DNA of 51,294 nucleotides. Origin: Akkermansia sp. GTDB taxonomy: Bacteria; Verrucomicrobiota; Verrucomicrobiia; Verrucomicrobiales; Akkermansiaceae. The notes beneath the pieces were generated by a model that was not told where the DNA came from, searched no databases, and saw only the letters and a program-made list of their open reading frames with translations. Below, in pieces: positions 16,761 to 29,600 of the stretch. Location: assembly GCA_030536145.1 (NCBI GenBank), contig JAUNQN010000015.1, forward strand, positions 1 to 51,294, in the 5' to 3' direction. The number at the start of each line of letters is the position of its first letter. Positions within the stretch are counted from its first letter, which is position 1. The position numbers were made by a program, and so were the translations under genes.

Positions 16761-17270
16761 ATGAATGCTGATAAGACTGTAATCCTTGAGGCTCTGCAGG
16801 AGAAGGTAAACGCGTCTCCGTTCCTCATCGTCATCGACTACACGGGCATCACCGTTCCGGAGTTCACGGACCTGCGCGCCAAGCTGGCCGCTGCCGGCGC
16901 CTCCTGCGTGGTGGCCAAGAATTCCTACATGGGCAAGGCCCTGGCCGCTGCCGGCCTGCCGGACATCTCCGCCCACCTGAAGGGCCAGACGGCCTACGTG
17001 ATGGGTGAGAGCGACGTCTGCTCCGCCGCCAAGGTGATCAACACCTTTGCCAAGGCTTCCAAGAAGGCCGCCTACAAGGCCGGCATCATGGACGGCGCCG
17101 AGCTGGACGCCGCCAAGATCCAGGCCCTGGGTGACCTGCCCAGCCGCGACGTGCTGCTTGCCACCCTGCTTGGTACGATCAACGGTGCCGGTTCTGCTCT
17201 GGCCCGCGTCATCCAGGCCTATGTGGACAAGGAGAACGGCGGTGCGGAAGAAACTTCCGCTGCAGAATAA
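16761..17270 (+). CDS. rplJ: 50S ribosomal protein L10
   Basis: A 169-residue L10, the base of the L12 stalk. It shows FLIVIDYTGITVPEFTDLRA, VVAKNSYMGKAL and the C-terminal helix that carries L12 dimers (LLGTINGAGSALARVIQAYV). The spacer before it is only 21 bases, too short for the classical L10 leader found upstream of rplJ in other bacteria. Structured sequence is instead found after it, before rplL. Confidence 0.97.
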   Translation: MNADKTVILEALQEKVNASPFLIVIDYTGITVPEFTDLRAKLAAAGASCVVAKNSYMGKALAAAGLPDISAHLKGQTAYVMGESDVCSAAKVINTFAKASKKAAYKAGIMDGAELDAAKIQALGDLPSRDVLLATLLGTINGAGSALARVIQAYVDKENGGAEETSAAE

Positions 17271-17288
17271 AAAAAGACTTGAACAGAT

Positions 17289-17387
17289 GGCGGCGGTGTG
17301 GTATCAACTGCCCCGCCGCCTGAAAAAATTAGGCTCTCTGTCGGCTCCACGGCCGGTGAGAACTGAAATGGACAGGAGCCCCTGTCC
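17289..17387 (+). promoter_or_regulatory. Structured rplJ-rplL intercistronic region
   Basis: The 152-base gap contains an 8-bp GC stem (17289-17296 with 17313-17320) and a perfect 7-bp hairpin GGACAGG-AGCC-CCTGTCC (17370-17387). The segment GGCTC at 17332-17336 could pair instead with GAGCC at 17376-17380, so alternative folds are possible. This is where control of the L12:L10 ratio could act. No T-run is present. Confidence 0.5.
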
Positions 17388-17422
17388 GCGACAAGAACCA
17401 ATTAACACACATACATACTAAA

Positions 17423-17794
17423 ATGGCTGATATCAATACCATCGCTGAGGAACTTGGCAAGCTGACCATCCTGGAGGCTGCCGAACTTGTGAAACTGCTT
17501 GAAGAGAAGTGGGGCGTTTCCGCCGCTGCTCCCGTGGCTGCCGCCGCTGTGGCTGCTCCCGCCGAGGCTGCCGAGGAGAAGACCTCCTTCGACGTTGAGC
17601 TCACCGACGCCGGTGCCAACAAGATTGGCGCTATTAAGGCTGTCCGTACCGTCAAGCCCGGCCTGGGCCTGGCCGACGCCAAGAAGATCGTCGAGAGCGC
17701 TCCCGCCATCATCCTGGAAGGCGTTTCCAAGGAGGAGGCCGACAAGGCCAAGGCCGAACTCGAGGGTGCCGGCGCCAAGGTCACCATCAAGTAA
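17423..17794 (+). CDS. rplL: 50S ribosomal protein L7/L12
   Basis: A 123-residue L12, present in several copies per ribosome and binding translation factors. The N-terminal dimerisation helix ([20 protein letters not shown]) is followed by the Ala-rich hinge ([18 protein letters not shown]). The C-terminal domain carries [20 protein letters not shown] and ends GAGAKVTIK. Length is normal. It has a 152-base structured leader of its own. Confidence 0.98.
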   Translation: MADINTIAEELGKLTILEAAELVKLLEEKWGVSAAAPVAAAAVAAPAEAAEEKTSFDVELTDAGANKIGAIKAVRTVKPGLGLADAKKIVESAPAIILEGVSKEEADKAKAELEGAGAKVTIK

Positions 17795-17805
17795 CCTTTC
17801 CATTC

Positions 17806-17858
17806 CGCGAACGCAGGGGGGAACTTCGGTTCCTCCCTGTATTCGCGTCTTTCCGTTT
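17806..17858 (+). terminator. UUCG-capped terminator/attenuator between rplL and rpoB
   Basis: A long imperfect stem from CGCGAA (17806-17811) to TTCGCG (17842-17847) is capped by C-TTCG-G and followed by TCTTTCCGTTTT. The tail is T-rich but interrupted, which fits partial termination. Confidence 0.7.
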
Positions 17859-17945
17859 TGCGGTGAAAACCGTGAAATTCACACTTTACTAACCCCTAAC
17901 CCAGAAGGCATCGTTTCGTTTCCGCGCGCGCGCCTTCGCGTGAGC

Positions 17946-17996
17946 CCGACCCGGGGGAAGCCGCCCCCGCCGCCAGAGCAGGCTGCTCCGGGTCGG
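17946..17996 (+). other. rpoB leader stem
   Basis: A 9-bp stem (CCGACCCGG at 17946-17954 with 17988-17996) encloses GC-rich sequence and is followed by TTTC. It lies in the 209-base leader between the attenuator and rpoB. I could not place a convincing rpoB promoter; a TTTACT at 17885-17890 lacks a good -35 at the right distance. Confidence 0.45.
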
Positions 17997-18067
17997 TTTC
18001 ATCAAACGGGAACCGGCCTGCCACCCGGCACAGGGTGCAACACACATCAATCATCTCCGCCAACTCC

Positions 18068-21000
18068 ATGTCCAAGCAAGAACGTATCAGTTTCGGCAAA
18101 ATCAAGGAAGTCATTGACCCGCCTAACTTGATTGAGATCCAAACCAAGTCTTACGAGGAATTCCTCCAGCGTTTCACCGAGCCCAAAAAGCGCCTGAAGA
18201 TGGGCCTTCAGGCAGTGCTTTCCGAGCACTTCCCGATTGAGAGCTACGACGGGCAGATCAAGCTCAAGTACGACTCCTACGAGATTTCCCCGCCCAAGAC
18301 CTCCGACTTTGCCGCCATCCGTGCCGGTGAGACCTACAGCGCCTCCCTGTACGTGAAGTTCCAGCTGGAGTGCGGCGACTACACGGCGGAGGAGAACGTG
18401 TACATGGGTGAGATTCCCATGATTACGGATCGCGGCACCTTTGTCATCAACGGTGCGGAGCGCGTCATCGTGGCCCAGCTGCACCGCTCCCCGGGCCTGT
18501 GCTTTGAGAAGACGCGCCACGCCAACGGCAAGGACATCTTCTCCTTCCGCATCATCCCCGACCGCGGCTCCTGGCTGGAGGTGCAGTTCGACACGAGCGA
18601 CCTGATGTACGTGTTCCTGGACCGCCGCCGCCGCCGCCGCAAGTTCCTGGCCACCACGTTCCTGCGCTACCTGGGCTTTGAGTCCGACCGCCAGATTGTG
18701 GAGCAGTTCTACACCATCCAGAAGCTCAAGCTCTCCAGCGTGACGGGCGACGAGCTGGAGTACCTCATCCCCTTCGAGGATGTGAAGTACGGCGACGACA
18801 CCGACGAGCGCAAGGCCACCATCATCTCCAAGGCCTACGAGCCCATGAGCCTGGCCACCATCCGCAAGATGCAGGAGCTGGGTATCAAGCAGATCGAGGT
18901 TATCGACCAGCGTGAGGAAGAGACCCTGGTGAAGACCCTGAAGAAGGACCTGGCGCACGACCGCGAGTCCGCCCTGAAGGAAATCTTCCGCAAGTTCCGC
19001 CCGGGCGACCCGCCCACCGTGCAGCAGGCCGTGACCGCCTTGGACCGCCTGTTCAAGGACGAAAAGCGCTACGACCTGACCCGCGTGGGCCGCTACAAGA
19101 TCAACCAGAAGCTCGGCCTGGACGTTTCCGAGGACTGCCGCCTCATCCAGCCCATCGACTTCCTGGCCTCCCTGAAGTACCTGCTGGGCCTGAAGCGTGG
19201 CGAGGGTTCCTGCCGCGTGGACGACATCGACCACCTGGGCAACCGCCGCGTGCGTGCCGTGGGTGAGCTTATCTCCAACCAGTGCCGCGTGGGCCTGGCC
19301 CGCACCGAGCGCCTGGTGAAGGAGCGCATGACGCTCAGCGACACCACCCGCACGGACCTTACCCCCAGCAAGCTTATCAACCCGAAGGCACTGAGCGCCG
19401 TCGTGCGCGACTTCTTCGGCCGCAGCCAGCTCTCCCAGTTCATGGACCAGATCAACCCGCTGGCCGAGCTGACGCACAAGCGCCGCCTTTCCGCACTGGG
19501 CCCGGGCGGCCTGAACCGCGACCGCGCCGGTTTCGAGGTTCGAGACGTGCATCCCTCCCACTACGGCCGTATCTGCCCCATCGAGACCCCGGAAGGTCCG
19601 AACATCGGCCTTATCAACTCCCTCTGCACCTATGCCCGCATCGACGAGTACGGCTTCATCGAGACGCCGTTCCGCCGCATCAAGCACATTGAGAAGAAGG
19701 GCAAGAAGCCGGAGACCATCGTGACGAACGAGGTGGAGTACCTGACCGCCGACAAGGAGGAGTACCACCTGATTGCCCAGGCCAACAACGAGCTGGACAA
19801 CGACAACGGTGCCGGCCACTTTGTGAAGAGCCGCGTGACCGCCCGTGAGCACGGCGAGTTCGTCGAGGTGGATCCCGCCCGCGTGGAGTACATGGATGTC
19901 TCCCCCAAGCAGATTATCTCCATTGCCGCAGGCCTCATTCCCTTCCTGGAGCATGACGATGCCAACCGAGCACTCATGGGCGCCAACATGCAGCGCCAGG
20001 GTGTGCCGCTGATGGTGAACCAGGCCCCGCTTGTGGGTACCGGCATCGAGGGCAAGTGCGCCCGCGACTCCGGCTCCGTCATCGTGGCCGTGGCTCCCGG
20101 CATCGTGGCCTCCGCCACCGCTGAATACGTGGTGACCACGCCGGACGGCGAGCTGCCCGTGTCCCCGAACACCTGGCTGAGCGACCCGGAGAGCGTGAAG
20201 ACCGACCCCGACCACGGCATCTACGTGTACCAGCTGCGCAAGTTCATGCGCTCCAATGCCTCCACCTGCATCAACCAGAAGCCCATCGTCTCCCGCGGCG
20301 ACGTGATCAAGGCCGGCGACGTGCTGGCGGACGGTCCCTGCACGGACGGCGGCGAGCTGGCCCTGGGCCGCAACGTGCTGGTGGCCTACATGTCCTGGTA
20401 CGGCTACAACTTCGAGGACGCCATCATCATCTCCGAGCGCCTGGTGCAGGAGGATGCCTACACCTCCATCCACATCGAGGAGTTTGAGGAGAAGGCCCGC
20501 GACACCAAGCTGGGACCGGAGGAAATCACCCGTGATATCCCGAACGTGGGCGACGACGCCCTGAAGAACCTGGGCAGCGACGGCGTGGTGCGCATCGGTG
20601 CCGAGGTGAAGCCTGGCGATATCCTGGTGGGCAAGATTACCCCCAAGAGCGAGACCGACCTGGCCCCGGAGGAGCGCCTGCTGCGCGCCATCTTCGGTGA
20701 GAAGGCCGCCGACGTGAAGGATACCTCCCTGCGCGTGCCCCCGGGCACCACGGGCGTGGTGATGGATGTGCGCGTGGTGCGCTCCTCCGCCCCTGGCACC
20801 CCCACCGTGGACGTGGAGAAGGAGGCCCAGAAGCAGCGCAAGAAGGTGGACCAGGAGTACCAGAAGAACCGTGATGCGCTCATCGAGCAGCTCACCGGCA
20901 AGCTCTCCGACCGCCTGCTGGGCGAGAAGATTCCGCTGGAGGTGACCCGTGCCGATTCCAACGAGGTCATCATCCCCGCCAACCGCAAGATCACTAAGAC

Positions 21001-22129
21001 CCTGCTGCGCAAGCTGGCCGTGTACCATGACCAGATTGAGATGAACGAGAGCCCGGTGCGCAACCAGATTTTCGAGATCATCAACAGCTTCGAGTCCCGC
21101 TTTGCGGACCTGGACAACGAGCGTGACCGCAAGTTGGACCAGATTGAGGCCGGCGCCGAGATGGATCCCGGCGTGGTGACCGAGGTGAAGGTCTACATCG
21201 CCACCAAGCGCAAGCTGGGCGTGGGCGACAAGATGGCAGGCCGCCACGGTAACAAGGGTGTGTGCTCCCGCGTGCTCCCGGTGGAGGATATGCCCTACCT
21301 GGAGGACGGTACCCCGGTGGATATCATCCTGAACCCCCTGGGCGTGCCCTCCCGAATGAACGTGGGCCAGGTGCTGGAGGCCCACCTTGGCGTGGCCGCA
21401 AAGGCCCTGGGCTTCAAGGTGGCCACCCCGGTGTTCGACGGTATCGAGGAGTCCAAGATCTGGGAATACATGAGCCAGGCCAAGCAGGTGCCCGGGTTCT
21501 CCTGGGTGGGCGACGGCAAGGACGGCTCCACCGCCGGTAAGAGCCGCCTCATCGACGGCCTGACGGGCGAGTACTTCCACTACCCCGTGGTGGTGGGCTA
21601 CACCTACATGCTCAAGCTGAACCACCTGGTGGCAGACAAGGTGCACGCACGTGCCGTGGGCACGTACTCCCTGGTGACCCAGCAGCCCCTGGGCGGCAAG
21701 GCCCAGCACGGCGGCCAGCGCTTCGGTGAAATGGAAGTGTGGGCCATGGAGGCATACGGCGCAGCCTACACGCTGCAGGAGCTGCTCACCGTCAAGTCCG
21801 ACGACGTGCAGGGCCGTACCCGCATCTACGAGAACATTGTCAAGGGTGACAACTCCCTGGAGGCCGGTACGCCGGAATCCTTCAACGTGCTCATCAAGGA
21901 AATGCAGGCACTCTGCCTGAACGTGATGCCCACGGAGCAGAGGGACCGCGACGACGCCCCGCGCACCGACGACGACTTCTTTGCCCTGCTGGCCGGCGAC
22001 GGCCTGGACGACGAAGAGGAGGAGGAGAACCGCGACGGCCTGGAGCTGGACGGCGACGACGACATGGACGACGACGATTTCTCCGACGACGTGGAAGACG
22101 ACGGGGAGGATGACAACGACGACATGTAA
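18068..22129 (+). CDS. rpoB: RNA polymerase beta subunit
   Basis: A 1353-residue beta subunit starting MSKQERISFGKIKEVIDPPN. Canonical blocks are present: the rifampicin region FFGRSQLSQFMDQINPLAEL with THKRRLSALGPGG, EVRDVHPSHYGRICPIETPE, NVLVAYMSWYGYNFEDAIII, KLGVGDKMAGRHGNKG, and the C-terminal GGKAQHGGQRFGEMEVWA. The region IEMNESPVRNQIFEIINSFE suggests a lineage-specific insert. The last ~55 residues are a strikingly acidic tail rich in Asp and Glu, ending EDDNDDM. The 18068 start was preferred to an in-frame ATG at 18035 because it matches the conserved N-terminus. Confidence 0.98.
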   Translation: MSKQERISFGKIKEVIDPPNLIEIQTKSYEEFLQRFTEPKKRLKMGLQAVLSEHFPIESYDGQIKLKYDSYEISPPKTSDFAAIRAGETYSASLYVKFQLECGDYTAEENVYMGEIPMITDRGTFVINGAERVIVAQLHRSPGLCFEKTRHANGKDIFSFRIIPDRGSWLEVQFDTSDLMYVFLDRRRRRRKFLATTFLRYLGFESDRQIVEQFYTIQKLKLSSVTGDELEYLIPFEDVKYGDDTDERKATIISKAYEPMSLATIRKMQELGIKQIEVIDQREEETLVKTLKKDLAHDRESALKEIFRKFRPGDPPTVQQAVTALDRLFKDEKRYDLTRVGRYKINQKLGLDVSEDCRLIQPIDFLASLKYLLGLKRGEGSCRVDDIDHLGNRRVRAVGELISNQCRVGLARTERLVKERMTLSDTTRTDLTPSKLINPKALSAVVRDFFGRSQLSQFMDQINPLAELTHKRRLSALGPGGLNRDRAGFEVRDVHPSHYGRICPIETPEGPNIGLINSLCTYARIDEYGFIETPFRRIKHIEKKGKKPETIVTNEVEYLTADKEEYHLIAQANNELDNDNGAGHFVKSRVTAREHGEFVEVDPARVEYMDVSPKQIISIAAGLIPFLEHDDANRALMGANMQRQGVPLMVNQAPLVGTGIEGKCARDSGSVIVAVAPGIVASATAEYVVTTPDGELPVSPNTWLSDPESVKTDPDHGIYVYQLRKFMRSNASTCINQKPIVSRGDVIKAGDVLADGPCTDGGELALGRNVLVAYMSWYGYNFEDAIIISERLVQEDAYTSIHIEEFEEKARDTKLGPEEITRDIPNVGDDALKNLGSDGVVRIGAEVKPGDILVGKITPKSETDLAPEERLLRAIFGEKAADVKDTSLRVPPGTTGVVMDVRVVRSSAPGTPTVDVEKEAQKQRKKVDQEYQKNRDALIEQLTGKLSDRLLGEKIPLEVTRADSNEVIIPANRKITKTLLRKLAVYHDQIEMNESPVRNQIFEIINSFESRFADLDNERDRKLDQIEAGAEMDPGVVTEVKVYIATKRKLGVGDKMAGRHGNKGVCSRVLPVEDMPYLEDGTPVDIILNPLGVPSRMNVGQVLEAHLGVAAKALGFKVATPVFDGIEESKIWEYMSQAKQVPGFSWVGDGKDGSTAGKSRLIDGLTGEYFHYPVVVGYTYMLKLNHLVADKVHARAVGTYSLVTQQPLGGKAQHGGQRFGEMEVWAMEAYGAAYTLQELLTVKSDDVQGRTRIYENIVKGDNSLEAGTPESFNVLIKEMQALCLNVMPTEQRDRDDAPRTDDDFFALLAGDGLDDEEEEENRDGLELDGDDDMDDDDFSDDVEDDGEDDNDDM

Positions 22130-22158
22130 ACCTGAACCCTTAAACACCTACTTACGAT

Positions 22159-26424
<4,266 letters not shown>

Positions 26425-26455
26425 CCCGCCCCTGGATAGCGAACTCCCAAACTTC

Positions 26456-26496
26456 CTGCCCGGCAGAGCCCCGCGCCCTGCCGGGCAGTTGTTTTT
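26456..26496 (+). terminator. rpoC terminator
   Basis: A perfect 11-bp stem (26456-26466 with 26478-26488) with an 11-base loop, followed by TTGTTTTT. Confidence 0.88.
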
Positions 26497-26528
26497 GCGC
26501 AAAAAGGCGCCTTTTTGCACTTTTGTGC

Positions 26529-26556
26529 TTGCGGTGCAGGGCAGAAGTGCTAGAAT
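26529..26556 (+). promoter_or_regulatory. Promoter of the first autotransporter
   Basis: TTGCGG at 26529-26534, a 16-bp spacer and TAGAAT at 26551-26556 preceded by an extended-10 TGC. The predicted leader before ATG 26626 is about 63 bases. Confidence 0.65.
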
Positions 26557-26625
26557 GATAGGGTATAACGTGGGAGGACTGTTGTCCTTTTCCGCCTGCA
26601 TCTCTCAATTAACACACACAAACAC

Positions 26626-29600
26626 ATGAAATTACATCTCCCCAAAGGACTTAGGACTGCGCTTCTGGCGGCTGTTGCGCTTGTAGGCTACGCGTTGCCG
26701 TCTACACAGGCTGCAATTTCCACAACGGATATCAGCCAGTGGTCTGGTTATGACTCGCAGACAGGCATTGCCACAGTCGGTAAGGTTGGCTCGTCCATTC
26801 AGCTTGGTACCCAGACCCAAAGCCAAGTGTGGAATTCTGCATGGTCGTTTGTCTTTACCGTGGATGCTGCCACCTTGACCGATGGGCAGAAGTGTTCTCT
26901 GGCAACGGTCGGTTTTTCACAGAACAGCAGCACAACGACTTATATTGCCGGGGCCAGCCTGACGATGGCAGGTTCCAATGCCACTATCACCTACGGAGGC
27001 TGGAATAACGTGAACCTGACGGGAACTGTGGATTTGTCATCGGCCCAGGACATTACATTTGTCCTGGAACGTGACAATTCCAATGGCCGTGTGTCCCTGA
27101 AGGCCTATCTTGACGGCGATTTTTCATCTGCCGTCTACACCCAGACAGGGAGCACAAACCTGAGCTTCAGCAATTCCCAAGTGCCCCTTGTGCAGTATGG
27201 TGGCCTGGGCACGTTGGCTCCCAATTCCAATGGGAACAACACCTACCGTCAGCTTTCCGATGACGAGATTTCCAGCTTTGGTATTACCAATGCCGGTTAT
27301 AAGTTTGGCGCCTCCATGACAGCAGCCGAGTTGGCTGCGTACTATAGTCCCGCTGTTCAGTTGATATGGAACGGAACGGAGGGTAACAATACGTGGAATA
27401 CGACAGCCAAGACTTGGAAGGATGCCCAGGCCGTCTTCCAGTCAGGCAACGATGTTGTGTTCGACAGCACCGCCGCTGTGAAGACTGTGGTTATCTCCGA
27501 AAGCATTACTGCAGGCGGTATTACAGTGGGGGACAACTACACTTTCAGCGCGGGGGCAGGGATTTCGCTTACAGCCCTCTCTGTTGATGTTGCAGCGGAC
27601 AAGGTATTGAGCGTCTCTGCCGGAGAGGTCCGCACCGGTGCCCTGACAGGCGGCGGCAAGCTGGATATTGCCTCCGGGGCGGCTGTCTATGTGACAGACA
27701 CACTCGATTCTTTCTCCTATCTGGTCACGGGGCAGGGTGACCTGCACCTGGCCATGGCCAACAAGGCAGAGGGTGGCGATGATGGCCGTATCATCCTGGC
27801 AGAGGGGTCCGATATTGCCAACATCTACGTGGAGAACGGCTGCTTTGCGGTCAACTTGAATCAGCAGGCAGCCTCTTCCAAACTGTACGGGGCAGACCTG
27901 CACATGAAGGGTGGCACCTTCCTCGTCCGCAATGGCGCGGGTGCCGGAGACGTGAGTCCCACGGAGAATGTTTATATCTCCGGGGAAGTTATCCTGCGCG
28001 CCTATGGCAGCGTGACTGCTGACACCATCCTGTCTACCAACTTTATCAAGGAGGATGGCCAGGATGCCACCCTGAAACGTACAGATGGCGGTGCCATGGT
28101 GCTGACTGGTGAGATTGACGCCACTGTCATGTACATTCAGGCCGGTACCACCATCCTGGGTGAGGGCAACAGCACCACGCTTGGCCAGCTGCGCATGGGC
28201 GAGCAAGGAGCCGGTGGCCTTAAGGTGGCAGAAGGTGCCAAGCTGGTCATTACCGGTACGGACAACACCCAGGCTACCAGTCGCAGCTTGCTGCTGGCCC
28301 ACTGGAACCAGTCCCCGACGCTGACCATGGAGGGAGGCGAAATCATTTCTGAAGGTGCCCGTATGTTCCTGTGTTGGGATGGTACGGGAACATTCAGCGC
28401 CACAGCCGGAACTGCCAATCTGCTGGGTATTGACTTTACGGCACATTCCGGCAACAGGGGACATGTGCTGCTGGGCAGTGCCACGGAGGGTAGCGCCCGT
28501 ATCAACCTGGGTGCGGATGGCATCAAGGCGCTGGCCGGTTCTGCGGACTTGACTTTGGGCGAGGGTACTATGGGAGCCACCGCCGATTGGAGTACGGCTG
28601 AGGGTTCTATAGCCGCCCATCTGGTGGGCACGGTGAATGGCACAATCTTTGATACGGCCAAGGCAGATGATGAGACCCAGGGCTACACCATTACCCTGAA
28701 CAACGGCTTTGATGGGGATGGCAAGCTGGCCAAGGCCGGTGCCGGCACCCTGGCACTCAAGGCTGCATCTACATACACCGGCGGCACTACCATAGACGGC
28801 GGCACGCTTCAGGTGGCCAATGCCACGGCTCTGGGAACGGGAGCTGTGACCCTGAACGACGGCACGCTGGAGATAGCGGCCTCTGCCAGCCTGGCGGCGC
28901 AGACGCTGACCCAGACGGGCGGCACCATCTCCGTGCTGGCGGACCAGACGCTGACGCTGGGCAACGCCACGCTGACGGATACCATCGCCAATGCGGGAAC
29001 TGTGGCCTTCTCTACCGGCACCGTGAACCTGGACGGCCTGGAAGTACAAACTGTGGCAGCCGGGTACATCGACGAGACAGGAGACGAGGAAGCCACGGAA
29101 GGTTTCGTGAAGAGCGGTTCCAAATACGTGCAGGTGGTGACGGAGAAGAGCACGGTTTCCGCAGCGACTGACACCGTGTTCACCCACAAGGATGCCAAGG
29201 AGACCGTAACTCTGGAAGCGGAGACCGGGCGCGCCATCGTGGAAGCCGCTGCCGATACGGACTGGACCAAGTTTGAAATCAAGGCCCAGAGCCATGACCT
29301 GAGCAATATCGCCAAGAAGTCAAAGGATGAGAAATCCGCCATTGCCACAGTGATTATCTCCGGCGGCTCCCTGACGGTGGACAGCGCAGACCTTTCCTCC
29401 GGCAAGGTGGAGGCTACCGGCGGCACCGTGACCCTGAACAGCATGCTGGGTACGCTGGACGTGAAGTCTACCACCACGCTGACGGTGAACGGCACTTCTG
29501 CGGCCACCAACATGAACGTGCTGGAGAGCGCCACCATCGGCGGTGCATTCCATGCCACCAACTTCAGCGCCGGCACCGGAATCACCGCCACCGTGAAGGA

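Noticed and set aside
17858..17890. rpoB promoter TTGCGG ... TTTACT
   Set aside because: The spacer would be 21 bp, outside the normal range. No better pair was found, so no promoter was called.
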